Shown here piece by piece: positions 1 to 10,908 of a stretch of DNA of 64,000 nucleotides (within the stretch, counting starts at the first letter, position 1; the number at the start of each line of letters is the position of its first letter). A program made the position numbers and the translations under genes. The DNA comes from Rachycentron canadum (taxonomy: Eukaryota > Chordata > Actinopteri > Carangiformes > Rachycentridae): the NCBI GenBank assembly GCA_038496675.1, contig CM076653.1:17103984-17167983 (forward strand), read 5' to 3'. Under the pieces are notes generated by a model. It saw nothing but the letters and a program-made list of their open reading frames with translations, made no database searches and was not told the origin of the DNA.

Positions 1-1105
1 GGGGAATGTAAGGGAAGTTATTAATATGCAATATGAAAATAATCACACTCGATTTTTCTTAATATGTGGAAATGGCACCTGTGCATTTCGTTAATGTATT
101 TCTCTGATGCAATCATTTTATGGATGTTTGTTATGTGGAAAAAATATATTTTTGTAAGGTTGTTATGTGTTTCCTGTTTTTCTTATTTCAGTTGAATCTA
201 CATATATCTTTGCATATTTATATTTGATTACTGTCATGATGCCATTGTCAGGGTTAGGACAGTAAAGATGATGTAATTGTGCTGATGTGCTGTCAGTCAT
301 GTGCTACAGTAATGATGGTCAAGGATCTGGAGCAACCTCACTCAACACACATCACTCTTTTTCTTATGTGTCTCAGAACATGTCTGATCTGTGCGTGCGT
401 ATTTTTTGCAATTCTTAAATAAGTATGATTTGCTTTTTGTGGCACTCTCAATCTGTGTATGTGTGACCCACTGTAAATAAGGGTCTGTGCTCCATCTGGT
501 CTCAGTCAGAACAGTTTGAAGCAGCATCTCAATCAGAGCTGCTGATTGGTGTTGTTCTTCAGTGCTGCAGCTGCCCAGCCCTCAGCCCGACACGCAGACT
601 GGGATCAGGTCCCCTGCTGTCAGTTCTTAGTCTCTGTACAGGATGTAAAAAGAGACTAAAACATAGTTTCCATTACACAATGAAACTTCAGTCTTAGTGA
701 CGCTTCACACATTTATTTCTCCTGGTCTTGGTTAATCCTTTGCTGTGTTGTATCAATCACACCTACATTAAAGTGTCAGGGAGTGTGAAATTTTCTGTAA
801 CACCTATGTTGCAGAAACCTGACATTTAAGATTATGTTTTGTGTTTTACTTTTCATTCCATGTGAAAAATATGGAGACACTTAGCCTTCTTCTCTGTTCA
901 GCTGTCGACTGTGTGACAGGTCAAAAGTGCCTGATTTCATACACAGGTCTTTAAAGAAAGTGAAAGGCTTCCTTCTCCCTTATCTCCTCTCTACATTTTC
1001 TTCTCATGCTTTGTGACTGTTTCATTGTTGCTGCTTTAATGTAGATTTTAAAACACCTCAGTCGACTTCAGAGCAGCCATCACTCTGAGGAGAGAGACAA
1101 GTTGT
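1..1105. other. Noncoding, nothing recognised
   Basis: AT-rich sequence with only chance frames. No splice-bounded exon, RNA gene or repeat was recognised. Confidence 0.6.
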
Positions 1106-1134
1106 TTGTGCGTGTGTGAGTGTGTGTGTGTGTG
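1106..1134. repeat. Interrupted (GT)n
   Basis: Short GT run with one GA interruption. It lies about 215 bases from an oppositely written CA array at 1350, so the pair could fold back. Confidence 0.85.
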
Positions 1135-1349
1135 TATCCCGGGGTTGGTGGTGGGCTTGATGGTTACCAAGGCGACAGAAATATCTTTTCCCTGTTCTTT
1201 TACAGCAGGAAGCAGGAAGACTTCATCAACTCTGGATGACCCCCCAGAAACACAGGTGCAACATCTTCTCTTTCTCTCTCTCTGTGTCTGTCTCCCTCTC
1301 ACTGCATCTCCCATCCACACAAAAGCAACCACCACACCCATACGCATAT

Positions 1350-1358
1350 ACACACACA

Positions 1359-1407
<49 letters not shown>
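1350..1407. repeat. (CA)n microsatellite
   Basis: About 28 CA units with a CAGA interruption near the start. The overlapping frames reading Thr-His or Cys-Val repeats are artefacts. Confidence 0.95.
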
Positions 1408-1411
<4 letters not shown>

Positions 1412-1976
1412 GTGCACACTTATATATAGGGCTTGGACGTTGGTTGGTTCATCAGATGCACAAATTACAGACAATTAATATACAATTACTTTGATTTTCT
1501 TAAGTAAAGATGCTCAGACTCTCCCTCTGTCTCCAGCTCCTCTCTGCTGTCCCTTTCCTCTGTGATCTGAAAATCAGTCTGGGAATGTTGTCTGAACAAG
1601 TCAGGTAGTTTGAGGATGTTGCTGGATGGATCAGAGAAGGGTATAGTTTCAACATATTCCTAAATGTATTTCAGCCTTTACTTTATATAGTTTCAATATT
1701 CGCTTCAGTGTGTACATTTTGCCATATAAAAAAGAACAACAAAATTTCAATAAAAAATTAAATATATGGTATAGAGTTAGATAAAGATAGAGGTGATACA
1801 TTTTATTTTTTTATTAACAGCTAAATTAAAAAATCAGTGAATTCTTTGATGGTGAATGGAGTTTTAACAACATAATGTTATGTTATTTTCAAGTTTTTTA
1901 TTTATCAAGCAGAGGCTCCAAATAAATTATCAATAAATACTAATAAATGAAAGTGAAATCATATGAAAATGATAAA

Positions 1977-1978
<2 letters not shown>

Positions 1979-2038
<60 letters not shown>
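1979..2038. repeat. (GT)n microsatellite
   Basis: About 30 uninterrupted GT units. Confidence 0.95.
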
Positions 2039-2039
<1 letters not shown>

Positions 2040-4167
2040 ACTCACTCATGAACCTGATTATGTACAATAAGACCTTTCCATTCTAATGCTCAGCTGCTGT
2101 GTTTGCCTCAGATAGCTCTGCAGTGCATGATCAAATACAATGTGGGGAAGATGCTGCCAGTAAATATGAGACCAAATTTGACAAACCACTAAGAAAAAAG
2201 CGGAGATATACGCCTGACAAAATGACAAATGATGTGAGAAAAAAGATGAGCAAAATGACACAGTGATTGCGATCTGACGTGTCTGTTTTACATGCATATT
2301 AAACTGCAGTTGTTATCAGATCTAAAGCGACTTTCTGGGCTTACAACATTTAACACAAAGGTTAAAACACCATTCTTTATTAAACTCCTATAAATAATTA
2401 CATGTATTAATGGGAGAGATGTGTGGTCAAAAGCAAATGAAAGGTTTAAGTATAATTCAATATGTTCTTGGTTATCTCTTAACCAGGAAGACTCAGGGAA
2501 TGTTTAACATGCGACACTCTGGTTTGGACCTTTTCTTGGCTCTGTGCCTCATGAGTGTAATTTGGATGAGTGCAGCTTGCTTGCCTTTGGGCTCATTAAC
2601 AACAATATAAACAGTAATTACTGTGATCGCCTAATTAATTCATTTAAAAATGCTGCACGGCGTAAAAGGCATGAGCAAATCTTTTCTGGAGATAACAATT
2701 TTACAAAATTATTGTTGGCATAATTAGCAATTTCATGTTCCAAAATACAAGTGAAATCATTAAAATTCTGTTTTGTCCCATTTCATACATGCATTGTTTT
2801 ATTATTCAGACTCCTCGTGCTTTTCTTTCCCTTTTCACTAAGCCTGCTTTCTGTGAGTTATCCTCCTCTGATCCCGTCTCTGTCTGCATGGCAGCACTGC
2901 AGCCCTGATAAATGTAATCCTCCCCTCTGGACACACTCCTTTGTTTATAGGACATTTCCACGCTCTCCTCTGATCACCAAGCTTTACTTATTATAGAATT
3001 CTTTGCCTTGATTCAGTGGGTTTTGTTGGATTAAAGAATGGTCATTTGGACCTCAACTGTCCATTAATTCCATCTTCTTTATTGGCCAGTTAATTCTGAT
3101 TAACAGTAATTAAGAATCAGCTGAACAAAGAATAGATTTGTTTTGCTTGCGGACAATAAACATTATAGATGGTGAACTCTTTCAGTTTCATTTCTCCCAC
3201 CACGCCTACATCAAGATTTTCAGCAGAGACATAATTTCAATTAAGGCCAATGTTCAGCAGCATAGATCTGCTCCATGATAACGACTTGTAATGGTTTATA
3301 TATGAAGGACAGGATCAGCTCTACTGGAAATCAGACCTAAAAATGAGACACAGTATGTCCATGTTTTCTGTCCATATAAATACATGTGGCTTTTAATTCT
3401 ATTATGTCATAAAATATATTTTAATGATAAAATCAATTGTTTTAATTTCTAACTCCACCAGTGCTTTAATGGGGTAAATATTAATGCATAATATGAGAAC
3501 TACAATGTCAGAAGTATGGGACAGAGTGGTTTATGGTACGGGCACAGTCCTCTGACCCTTCAGGACCCCAATTAGTATTCCTGCTGAATTTATTACCACG
3601 CCAGGCATCACTTCTTGTTTATTACGCCTCTACTCATTAAAATGAGAGGAAATTTATGGATAGATCTGACTGATGTGTGGGTGAGGGGGAGAAACACACT
3701 ACATCAAAATGGGGACAAATCTGTATTTGATCCAGTGCAGTGTGGTAGATGTTTTAGTTTTTAAGTGACAGAGATTAATGGTAAGGATAATTATTTTGAT
3801 TAAAACAGAGGTTATATAGGGTAACGATAACATATCAGCCACGTGTGAGGTGCCTCTCCACCACACACATATGCACACACACACACACACACACACAAAG
3901 TAAACGTAAAGCTATTTCCTTTTTCTGATGTATGCCATACAAAATCTATTGACTGATTCTAATTCTAATTCTCACTATATGTCAAGATCAATATCTTATA
4001 AATAGTAAATAAATAAACAAGCCATTCAAGTATTCAGCAGGATGAATGTATATTAATATGTATAAATTGACTGAATGAATACATAAACCTTATTTTTGGT
4101 ACCTAAACTTGTAAGAGATTAAGAGAGATGCACAAAATGAGACCATACTATGGAGCACAGCACTTGA
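2039..4167. other. Noncoding, nothing recognised except one CA array
   Basis: AT-rich intergenic sequence. Frames at 2410-2610 and 2751-2996 lack any known domain. Confidence 0.55.
3870..3896. repeat. (CA)n microsatellite
   Basis: About 13 CA units. Confidence 0.9.
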
Positions 4168-4181
4168 TCGCCACCTGCTGG
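4168..4181 (-). promoter_or_regulatory. CTCF-like motif
   Basis: On the minus strand the bases read CCAGCAGGTGGCGA, matching the CTCF core CCASYAGRKGGCRS at 13 of 14 positions. The context could belong to a dispersed repeat, which is how CTCF sites often spread. Occupancy cannot be judged from sequence. Confidence 0.45.
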
Positions 4182-4629
4182 TGTGCTGGAATACACAGCT
4201 CGATGCCCATCCTTTACATTGGTTGACTGAATGATTGATTGATTCCTTCACATTCTGCAGTAAATATCAGTAGTATAACTGAGATCATTTGTAGCCAGGA
4301 ACTACACTAAGCATTGCTGCATACTATACAAAATATAGGAAACTTTCAAGTAAAGCCTGAAATGCAACTTTTTTTTTCTTCTGTACTTCTAATTTATGGT
4401 GTTTGACTAATTTAATTGGATTTGAATGACATGTCACTGTAACCTATATGCTGTACAGCTGTAATGGTGAAGAAAACAAATTGGATCAAATTTGATTGAC
4501 AGACTCTCAGTGCTTAAAAACCAATGAGGATCAAAATCAAAATAACATGATCGAGACATCCCTATTTCCATTTGACCTCTGTGACTGTCCAACAACAAAG
4601 GTCACTTCAGACAGGCTCTAACCATGACC

Positions 4630-4691
4630 CACAGGAACCGAAGAGGGCAGACCCTCTTTGGTTCCTGTGCCTTTGGAGATGTTTCCAAAGG
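4630..4691. repeat. Two adjacent hairpin-forming inverted repeats
   Basis: Arms 4630-4647 and 4652-4669 are complementary over 18 positions, with one G-T pair and a four-base loop (CAGA). They are followed immediately by a second hairpin, CCTTTGGA (4670-4677) with TCCAAAGG (4684-4691) and a six-base loop. It could be the end of a small mobile element or an RNA hairpin; nothing around it decides. Confidence 0.7.
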
Positions 4692-4740
4692 AAACTATTT
4701 TCAATGCAACTGCAAATGTTACTTCAACTCATTTTTCAAA

Positions 4741-4882
4741 CATATGTCAGTGTCAGTCTCCACCGGCACATTTCATGATCTCTGACATATTTCATTTTCC
4801 TTCCTCAAAGCACATTGCACTGACTGTATTCCTTGTGTTTATGGTGGATTCAGCACCAATTCCAGTTCTTTTTCTGGAGTTT
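4741..4882 (+). repeat. Local duplicated block, copy 1
   Basis: About 140 bases, including TCTCCACCGGCACATTTCAT and a segment ending AGTTCTTTTTCT, recur at 6263-6422 in the same orientation, with identity by eye in the high 80s percent. The two copies bracket the CpG-rich block. It is probably a dispersed repeat of unknown family. Confidence 0.75.
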
Positions 4883-4954
4883 TCCTTAAACAACACCTGG
4901 AGAAGTGCTGCTCTGGGATTATAGTCGAGGACATGGCTCATCTTCCCTGGTGGC

Positions 4955-4968
4955 TCGCTAGGTGGCGC
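4955..4968 (+). promoter_or_regulatory. Weaker CTCF-like motif at the edge of the CpG block
   Basis: The plus strand reads TCGCTAGGTGGCGC, 12 of 14 matches to CCASYAGRKGGCRS with the AGGTGGCGC half intact. It is oriented opposite to the site at 4168, about 790 bases upstream. Confidence 0.35.
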
Positions 4969-5321
4969 CAGAGGCTTGTTTTAAAAATGACTGTACTTTG
5001 GTGTTCAGTGGTTGAGGAGGAACAAGACGGAAGTCTCACTCCGCTCTTTTCTGGAGGCCACAAAAGCAAAGAGACGTTTTACATTTTACTCCCAGGATAT
5101 AAAATCAAAACATCGCTTTCTGTAAGAGCAACTGCCTTCTGTGGTGCCACAAATTATAGCGATATACAAACTTTATGCGTCGTCCGAGAGCGTATGCGTC
5201 AAGGCAGAAGACGATTTTTCAGACCGGAAGATGAGCCATCTTTTCTCTCGTGTGCAGCACATCCTCGTTAGTGTACGATCTCTGACCTAATTCACTACAC
5301 ACTGACACTTGTTGGGGATAC

Positions 5322-5400
5322 ATGTGTCCCTGCGTGTCGCAGTTTACAGATTTGCCGGTAGATGAAGAAGACACGTCCGATGACATCGTTTATTTAATCG
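5322..5400 (+). CDS. Candidate first exon of an unrecognised gene (26 codons plus one base)
   Basis: From an ATG at 5322 the frame is open for 26 codons to the donor GTAAGT at 5401 and contains an acidic run, VDEEDTSDDIVYLI. An in-frame stop at 5283 means the frame could not start much earlier. The ATG context is weak (T at -3, T at +4), so the exon may be untranslated. It ends after codon base 1. The next candidate exon at 8197 begins with the two bases needed to complete a Gly codon. I do not recognise the peptide, and a short open frame like this can occur by chance. Alternatives are a noncoding 5' exon of this unit or of ncald, 50 kb downstream on the same strand. Confidence 0.32.
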
Positions 5401-6262
5401 GTAAGTCTCCAGTTTGAGTTTAACTTCGTGAGGGACCTGTAGCTCCTTTTCCCTCAGGACTCTTACTCAGACTCGGTGTGTGGCTGTGATACGCTCCGAT
5501 GAACTGTGTAGTCTTTTTACCGGGTTGCTGGTATGGACGGTCTGATAAACGACCTCCACACACACCGTCGTGTATTCAAAGGTTTAGCCAGCCACCGTCG
5601 TGGTGTGTGTGCCGCAGGTTGTGTCAACGCTCAGTAAACCGTGTGTAGCTTCGCCGCATCCACACCGGTAGCATCTTAGCTTGTTATGCTAACAGAAACG
5701 GCGCCGGTTTGATGCCGCGGGCTCCTAATGTTCCGCGGGGTTTTGCCCCTGTCTGGCTGCGGTGCCTCTGCTGGGTGTTTACAGCTGCCGTCGAGGTTTT
5801 CCTCAGGCGGACTCACGCTGAATCCACCGGGCTTCCCTCGTCCTCAAGCTGCTCTGCTGTGGGCAGAAAGTTAAAGGTCGAAGTGCGGTAGGAATCCCCG
5901 AAGGGTTCCCACCACGGAGCCATGTCTGAAATGATGATCCTCACACCTCTGTAGGGACAGTTTGGACCCAAGAAATGAGTCGTCCTTGCTTCGTGGTCTA
6001 AGTTACAGAAAGGATGGAGCTTCTCCTCATCTTCAGCAGATCATGAAGTCTGGTTGTATAGAGCTGCTTCCTCTTACAAACACAAGCGAGTGAATTTGTC
6101 AAAGGTTGACATCAACTCGTATCAGTCAAATGTCGTGGATGTTGAGGTTAGGTTTGACACTAGAGCCAGGCAGATATATCAGCCAGGTGTTTGTCAGAAG
6201 GAGAAGCTGCAGTGCAGATGACCTGAAGTAGGGTTGAGCTCATTCAGAAACAGTCCTCATCA

Positions 6263-6422
6263 CATATGTTTTCAGTCAGTGTCAGTGAGAGTCTCCACCG
6301 GCACATTTCATGATCTCTGACATATTTCATTGTCCTTCCTCAAACCACGTTGCACTGACTGTATTCCCTGTCCTTGGGGTGGGTTCAGCACCAATTTCAG
6401 TTCTTTTTCTACAGAGCTTTGA
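6263..6422 (+). repeat. Local duplicated block, copy 2
   Basis: Second copy of the block at 4741-4882, with a small insertion near its start and diverging after the shared AGTTCTTTTTCT. The open frame that runs through it (6310-6540) is an artefact of the repeat. Confidence 0.75.
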
Positions 6423-6749
6423 CATGTTGGTTTTCACTCTGTTTGCTCACAATTCTTGTTTTATAATAACATTCATCCTCATCATAAAACATACAATGAG
6501 TAAGTACACCATTATTATAAACTATCATTATCACTGTTAGCCTCAAAAATCTAGTGGTGGATATTCTTTATTAGACACCTGGTGTGACATATTGTTATAT
6601 AGGAGACAATGGCTTTTTATAACATTGCATTTTTTTTTTTTTTTGGGGCAACATTTTTTTGGTTATTTGTTAATCTGCTAAATAAGTTCTCAAAGTGTTA
6701 ATTCAACATTTGGCCCAGTGGGGCCTATAGAGTTTAATCTAAACAGGGT

Positions 6750-6998
6750 GACATGTCTTTCAGTCACTGTGCTGCCTGCTGCTGGAACCAGCTGCTGGTG
6801 GATTAAATCAGATCGGCCCAAACCATCACTGGCTTTGTTTTCAACTTAGTTCATTTAACCTTTTAATCCTGATACATTATCTGTTATATAATCTAATCTT
6901 TTATACCGTTCTCTTATTATGCTTTTACCTCCCTTTTTAATGCTTTTTTTCTGAATTTATGATAATGTGCTATAGAAATAAACCTGCCTTGCCTATAA
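6750..6998 (+). mobile_element. LINE 3' end, Rex1-like (5'-truncated relic)
   Basis: The segment around GCTGCTGGAACCAGCTGCTG corresponds to the Gly-Trp-Asn-Gln-Leu coding motif near the end of Rex1-type ORF2 as I recall it. A T-rich 3' UTR follows and ends GTGCTATAGAAATAAACCTGCCTTGCCT, here given as positions 6969-6996. That AATAAA plus TGCCTTGCC tail is characteristic of teleost CR1/Rex1-type LINEs. The reading frame is broken and only the last 200-250 bases remain. Confidence 0.55.
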
Positions 6999-7194
6999 AA
7001 CGTATAAAAAAAGTTCATCACAATCACCTCAAACCCAAAATGAGAAAACAGCTGAAACATTTGTAACTTCTACCTCTGCTAGATGGAAATGACAGTTTAT
7101 GTGTATGCTATACTGATATACTGACTACGCCCTTATTGACAGTCGGAGATTTGTTTTCCCACTCTTAGGTTAGTGTAGGTCTGATGTCATTTCC

Positions 7195-7295
7195 ATTCAA
7201 CAGTGACATTAGCACATCTCTGTATGAAAAGTGCCCTGGGGTGACTTCTCTTATGATTTGAGGTTATATAAATAAAACTGGCTTAACTTGACTCT
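7195..7295 (+). mobile_element. Possible LINE or SINE 3' tail fragment
   Basis: The sequence GGTTATATAAATAAAACTGG followed by CTTAACTTGACT resembles the AATAAA-plus-short-repeat tail shared by several teleost retroposons. Only the tail is recognisable. Confidence 0.3.
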
Positions 7296-8196
7296 CTGAA
7301 ATTCACAGTCAGAATGATTATTTTTTGTTTTTATTGTTGTTTAAGAAAGGTAAAGCATCTGGTAGCAGTATGAGAGGTGTTGGAGGTGTTGGTAGGTTCA
7401 GCTCAATAGCAGGAAAGCAGTGGTAGCAGACACTCTCTGGATGTGCAAAGTAGATTTCTCACCTTATCTCTAGAGTTTACTGGATTTACAGAGACAGATG
7501 AGCCGACATCTGGGGCAAGTTGCACATCAGGCAGAGTGGTTTTCAGCTGAAGTCAGCATCAAAGGTGTCTCACTTATTAGTAGATTAGGTCAAATCTTTA
7601 AAGTAAAATGTTTAGTATTGGCTTCCACTTAGGTCTGAGAAGATAATACACAGTATGCAAGTCTACTTAGACTTAGTACATGTAACATCACTATTTTACA
7701 TTGCTAAACTCCATATTACATGTCCATTATACTCCTAAGTGCAGGTCACTCTATGATAGACCCTTGCAGTGCTCATGTCACATCTAGTTTTTAAATGAAG
7801 CCATGTCAAACATTTCCGCTTAAATCTGCTAAACAACATCACAAAGTGCGTAGTCCAGTGGTCAGTGAGTGTCCGAGAAGCTGTAATAACGCAGCTGTGA
7901 TAAGAGCCGGTTACGCAGTAACATCATCTGAGGTCTGCTGTGAGTCACTGTTTCTTCTGACCTCTCTGTATGAACTGTGAACTCAAACCAGGGCCTCATG
8001 CTGAGCCTGTAGGTCAGTGACACTGAACCACACATCTCACACTCATCTGGACCCCAGGCAGTGATTTACAATGATCTACCCATTAACTTAACATGCACCA
8101 TGTGTGTGCACATTTAAGAACACAAACACACACTAAAGTAAATATCCAACATGTCAAATATACACAGAAAAAATGTTTCTTTACTTTCTTCTTCAG

Positions 8197-8324
8197 GTGC
8201 TGTTAACTTTCAGTTAAGCGCATTGGTGGATAAGGAAGGACGCTATAAAACCAACCACCAGAACAAAGGCCCCAGCTCTGTGAAGCCACTCTCCTGGCCT
8301 GCAGGCATCCACACCTTCCACCTG
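8197..8324 (+). CDS. Candidate internal exon, unrecognised protein
   Basis: The 128-base segment is bounded by an acceptor after a T-rich tract (CTTTCTTCTTCAG ending at 8196) and a consensus donor, CTG|GTGAGT (8325). Only one frame is open, giving about 43 residues beginning GAVNFQLSALVDKEGRYKTN and ending IHTFHL in phase 0. It joins in frame to the candidate exon ending at 5400. The composition looks protein-like, but I recognise no domain. One frame open over 128 bases is not rare by chance, so the support is the pair of good splice sites plus the matching phase. No following exon could be identified. Confidence 0.38.
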
Positions 8325-10011
8325 GTGAGTCACAGAAATGAAGACATTAAATTAATTGTTGCTCCCCTAATGTAGGATGTCTGGATTTTAAACATACTGT
8401 AGATAAGTGCAGGAGTCAGAGTATTGGAAGACATCAGTGTTTCGGCATCAAACTAGGGCTGCAGCCATTAGTTGCCTTTATTGCCATAAACACAAACTCT
8501 GAAAATGCCTCAGCATCAATATTTTCAATCGCCACATCATTTCCCACATTAATTTATTTGTGGCATCCAGCCTCCATATCATCTCAAATATTCCTCAAAT
8601 TGATGACAACTATTGCTGTAACTTAACATTACACACAAGTGCAATAAAAAGTAAAAGGCTGGTAAGTGCAAGCATCAAACCACCTGTTCAACAAGCAGAA
8701 AAGATATTTTCAACTGTTTTGTTTCCCAGTGTCTTTTACACAGCTACACCATGCTGGTGAGGCTAATGGCACATTGTTAGGAAATGCTAAAATGATATCT
8801 GGGTGTACATGAGTCTGACTCAGTTCACCTTGGATCTTAAAATGAGGAAGGTTGTTGAAAACTGAGCAACTGAGACAAACCAGCCCAAACGTTTCTAATC
8901 CTGGTCTGAATTTTCCTAAAAATGATCATTTAAACTATCCTTTAATGATGATAATGAACCAGTAATAGAGCTGGATCACTTAGAGTATGGATAAGATAAA
9001 GATAAATTCCTAACAATACCCATCCCTACAGCAGTTAGTTATCTTTTATCCTTTTATTATCTTTTGTCCTTAATTAATCAAAATATAATTAAAATCACAA
9101 TACAGCCAAGTCTAATATCCCAATTAACAGGAGCTGCTATCCTTTTGATTTTGGTAAAAGATGTCACATTGCATTGTTAGCACCACATGCCTTGTGCTAC
9201 AACAATGAATGAACAATGAAGAGCAATAACTCCAACTGAAACATACTGAAACATACGGGATATTACAAATGGCAAAATAATTTCAACATGTTTTTTTTGC
9301 ATATCATGCTGCTCTACTAAACAAAGTCGTCTGCTGCTTCCTTTTGGATTTCTATTGAATAAGAGTTTGAGAAAAGAATCTGGGTTTATCCACATTAACT
9401 GACTGTGCCAGTGTTTTAATGAGACTTTCTGAAGGAAAAGCAATGCTTTTTGTTTGCTTGCTTTTCAGATCTATTTAAATCTCCTTATATTTATTTTATT
9501 GTGTTTTATTGACATTTTATTGCTCCGTGAAGCCCTGTAGGCTGCATGTTAGTGTGAAAGGTACATCAATAAAGCTGAGTTGAGTTGAAATACCACCACT
9601 CTGTTTCATCAAATAGCTTTCCTTTAGTAAACACTTGGCACCACGACACTGCATTTGTTAGAGTAAATACTTTGAACTCAGCACGGTGGTTAACACTGTG
9701 GTCCCAAAGCAGAAGTTGGTACCAGTTTCTTGCCATTGTTCAAGAGTGTATTAGTGTATATGAATGTCTCTTAGGTTTGTTCCACATAGATGGTGATATT
9801 TAATGTATTCATTTGTTATTGATCATGAAGTAGCTGTTGTTACAGAAGCAGGTCGAGTTCATCCTGCTGCCACTTGTCAATGCTACTGTTTAGGAAAGGC
9901 TCCTATGGTCACATTCTTTATATATTTACTGAGTTTATTTAGTTATTAACTTTTGGCTGTAATTGTGTGCTGAGTAAGCTACAGCCACACGTCAGAATCT
10001 ATCAAAAACAG
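8325..10011. other. Noncoding, nothing recognised
   Basis: A TAGGGCTGCAGCCATTAG sequence near 8454 resembles a DNA-transposon end, but no partner end was found. A tail-like ATAAAGCTGAGTTGAGTTG lies near 9570. Confidence 0.5.
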
Positions 10012-10190
10012 TTTGGGGCATTTTTGCCTTTATTATACTGACAGTGAGAGACAGATGGGAAAGTTGGGGGAGAGAGAGGGGGAATAACATGCAGCAAAGG
10101 GCCGCGGGTTGAACTCGAGCCCGGGTCACTGCGGTTAGGACTGATCCTTAATGGTCCACGCTCTACCAGATAAGACACTGGGCGCCCTCA
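10012..10190 (-). mobile_element. tRNA-derived SINE (minus strand)
   Basis: Read on the minus strand from 10190, the head contains a box A-like CTTATCTGGTAGAGCG (within about 10156-10174) and a degenerate box B in GGGCTCGAGTTCAACCCGCG (about 10106-10125). The body is CCCTTTGCTGCATGTTATTC plus a CT-rich run, and the end ATAATAAAGGCAAAAATGCC. This is the layout of a common fish tRNA-SINE. The tRNA promoter boxes are partly eroded, so it is probably inactive. Confidence 0.75.
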
Positions 10191-10872
10191 TTGTATGTTT
10201 TTCCAGCCAACTGGAGAGGACAAACTCACTCAGTCTCAGTGTGATAGGTGTTACATGATGGTGTTGCTCTCATGACACATGTTCTAAGTATTGGCCTGGA
10301 GGCAGGAAGGGGCACTGATCTCCATATCCTGGTTGAGGATTACATCATTGGTCAATTCAAGGGCTCTTGAATGACTTGGTGCCAAGTCGAGGACGACTGT
10401 GCCTTCAGAGACCAACAGGAGCTGTTTCCCCTGATATTACAGCCGTACCACCACCACCACCCAGAACTGTATTATGTATGACAGACAAATTATACAGCAA
10501 TTATAGTGTAAAAGTGTGATTAATTACAAACATCTCATGTAAGTATATTCATTTTAAGTGACTGTGAGTGAATGGCAAAAGAAATAGCAGTAGTGAGCAG
10601 GATGAGGGCTGCAGACATGCTCCCTGCTATGGTGCAATGAACGTGTAGGAATTTAGCCAGAGCTGACATCATGTCATCACTAGTGCGTTGGTTGTTTGGT
10701 TTTCTTTGGCTCCCTTTTTTTATCAAGCACAGACACAGTGTGGGAAACAGTTTCTACATTTGTCCTTCAGTTTTCCCAACATGGATAGTTGGAATTATTG
10801 AAATTCCTCATTGAAACCAAGGACTCAGCTGTGCCATGGCTAGATGACCCCCCCCCGAGTCCAATTACAGGC

Positions 10873-10908
10873 AGATCTGTTTGTTTGTTTATTTGTTTGT
10901 TTGTTTTT
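10873..10908. repeat. (TTTG)n
   Basis: About eight TTTG units with one TTTA variant. It follows a C-run (10852-10857). Confidence 0.8.

Larger units (their letters stand above)
4930..5900. promoter_or_regulatory. CpG-rich promoter-like island
   Basis: By eye, CpG dinucleotides number roughly 50-55 across 5160-5900, against about one per 60-100 bases in the flanks. Two ETS-type sites are present: ACGGAAGT (5027-5034) and ACCGGAAG (5223-5230). These are common in CpG-island promoters. A strong donor, ATCG|GTAAGT, lies at 5400/5401 on the plus strand, suggesting transcription to the right starting somewhere around 5000-5280. No TATA box is obvious. The 112-codon open frame at 4933-5271 overlaps the island but has no recognisable domain and is probably incidental. 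Confidence 0.5.
5401..8196 (+). other. Presumed intron between the two candidate exons
   Basis: The first 500 bases continue the CpG-rich block. Beyond it lie the second copy of a local duplication (6263-6422), a poly-T run near 6630 and a LINE 3' end (6750-6998). No other gene-like signal is visible. Confidence 0.35.

Noticed and set aside
4933..5271. 112-codon frame in the CpG-rich block
   Set aside because: No recognisable domain; it is in a different frame from the candidate exon ending at 5400, and CpG-rich DNA readily leaves frames open.
10012..10190. A functional tRNA gene on the minus strand
   Set aside because: A- and B-box-like sequences exist but the cloverleaf is not preserved and a SINE body follows; a second copy shares that body.
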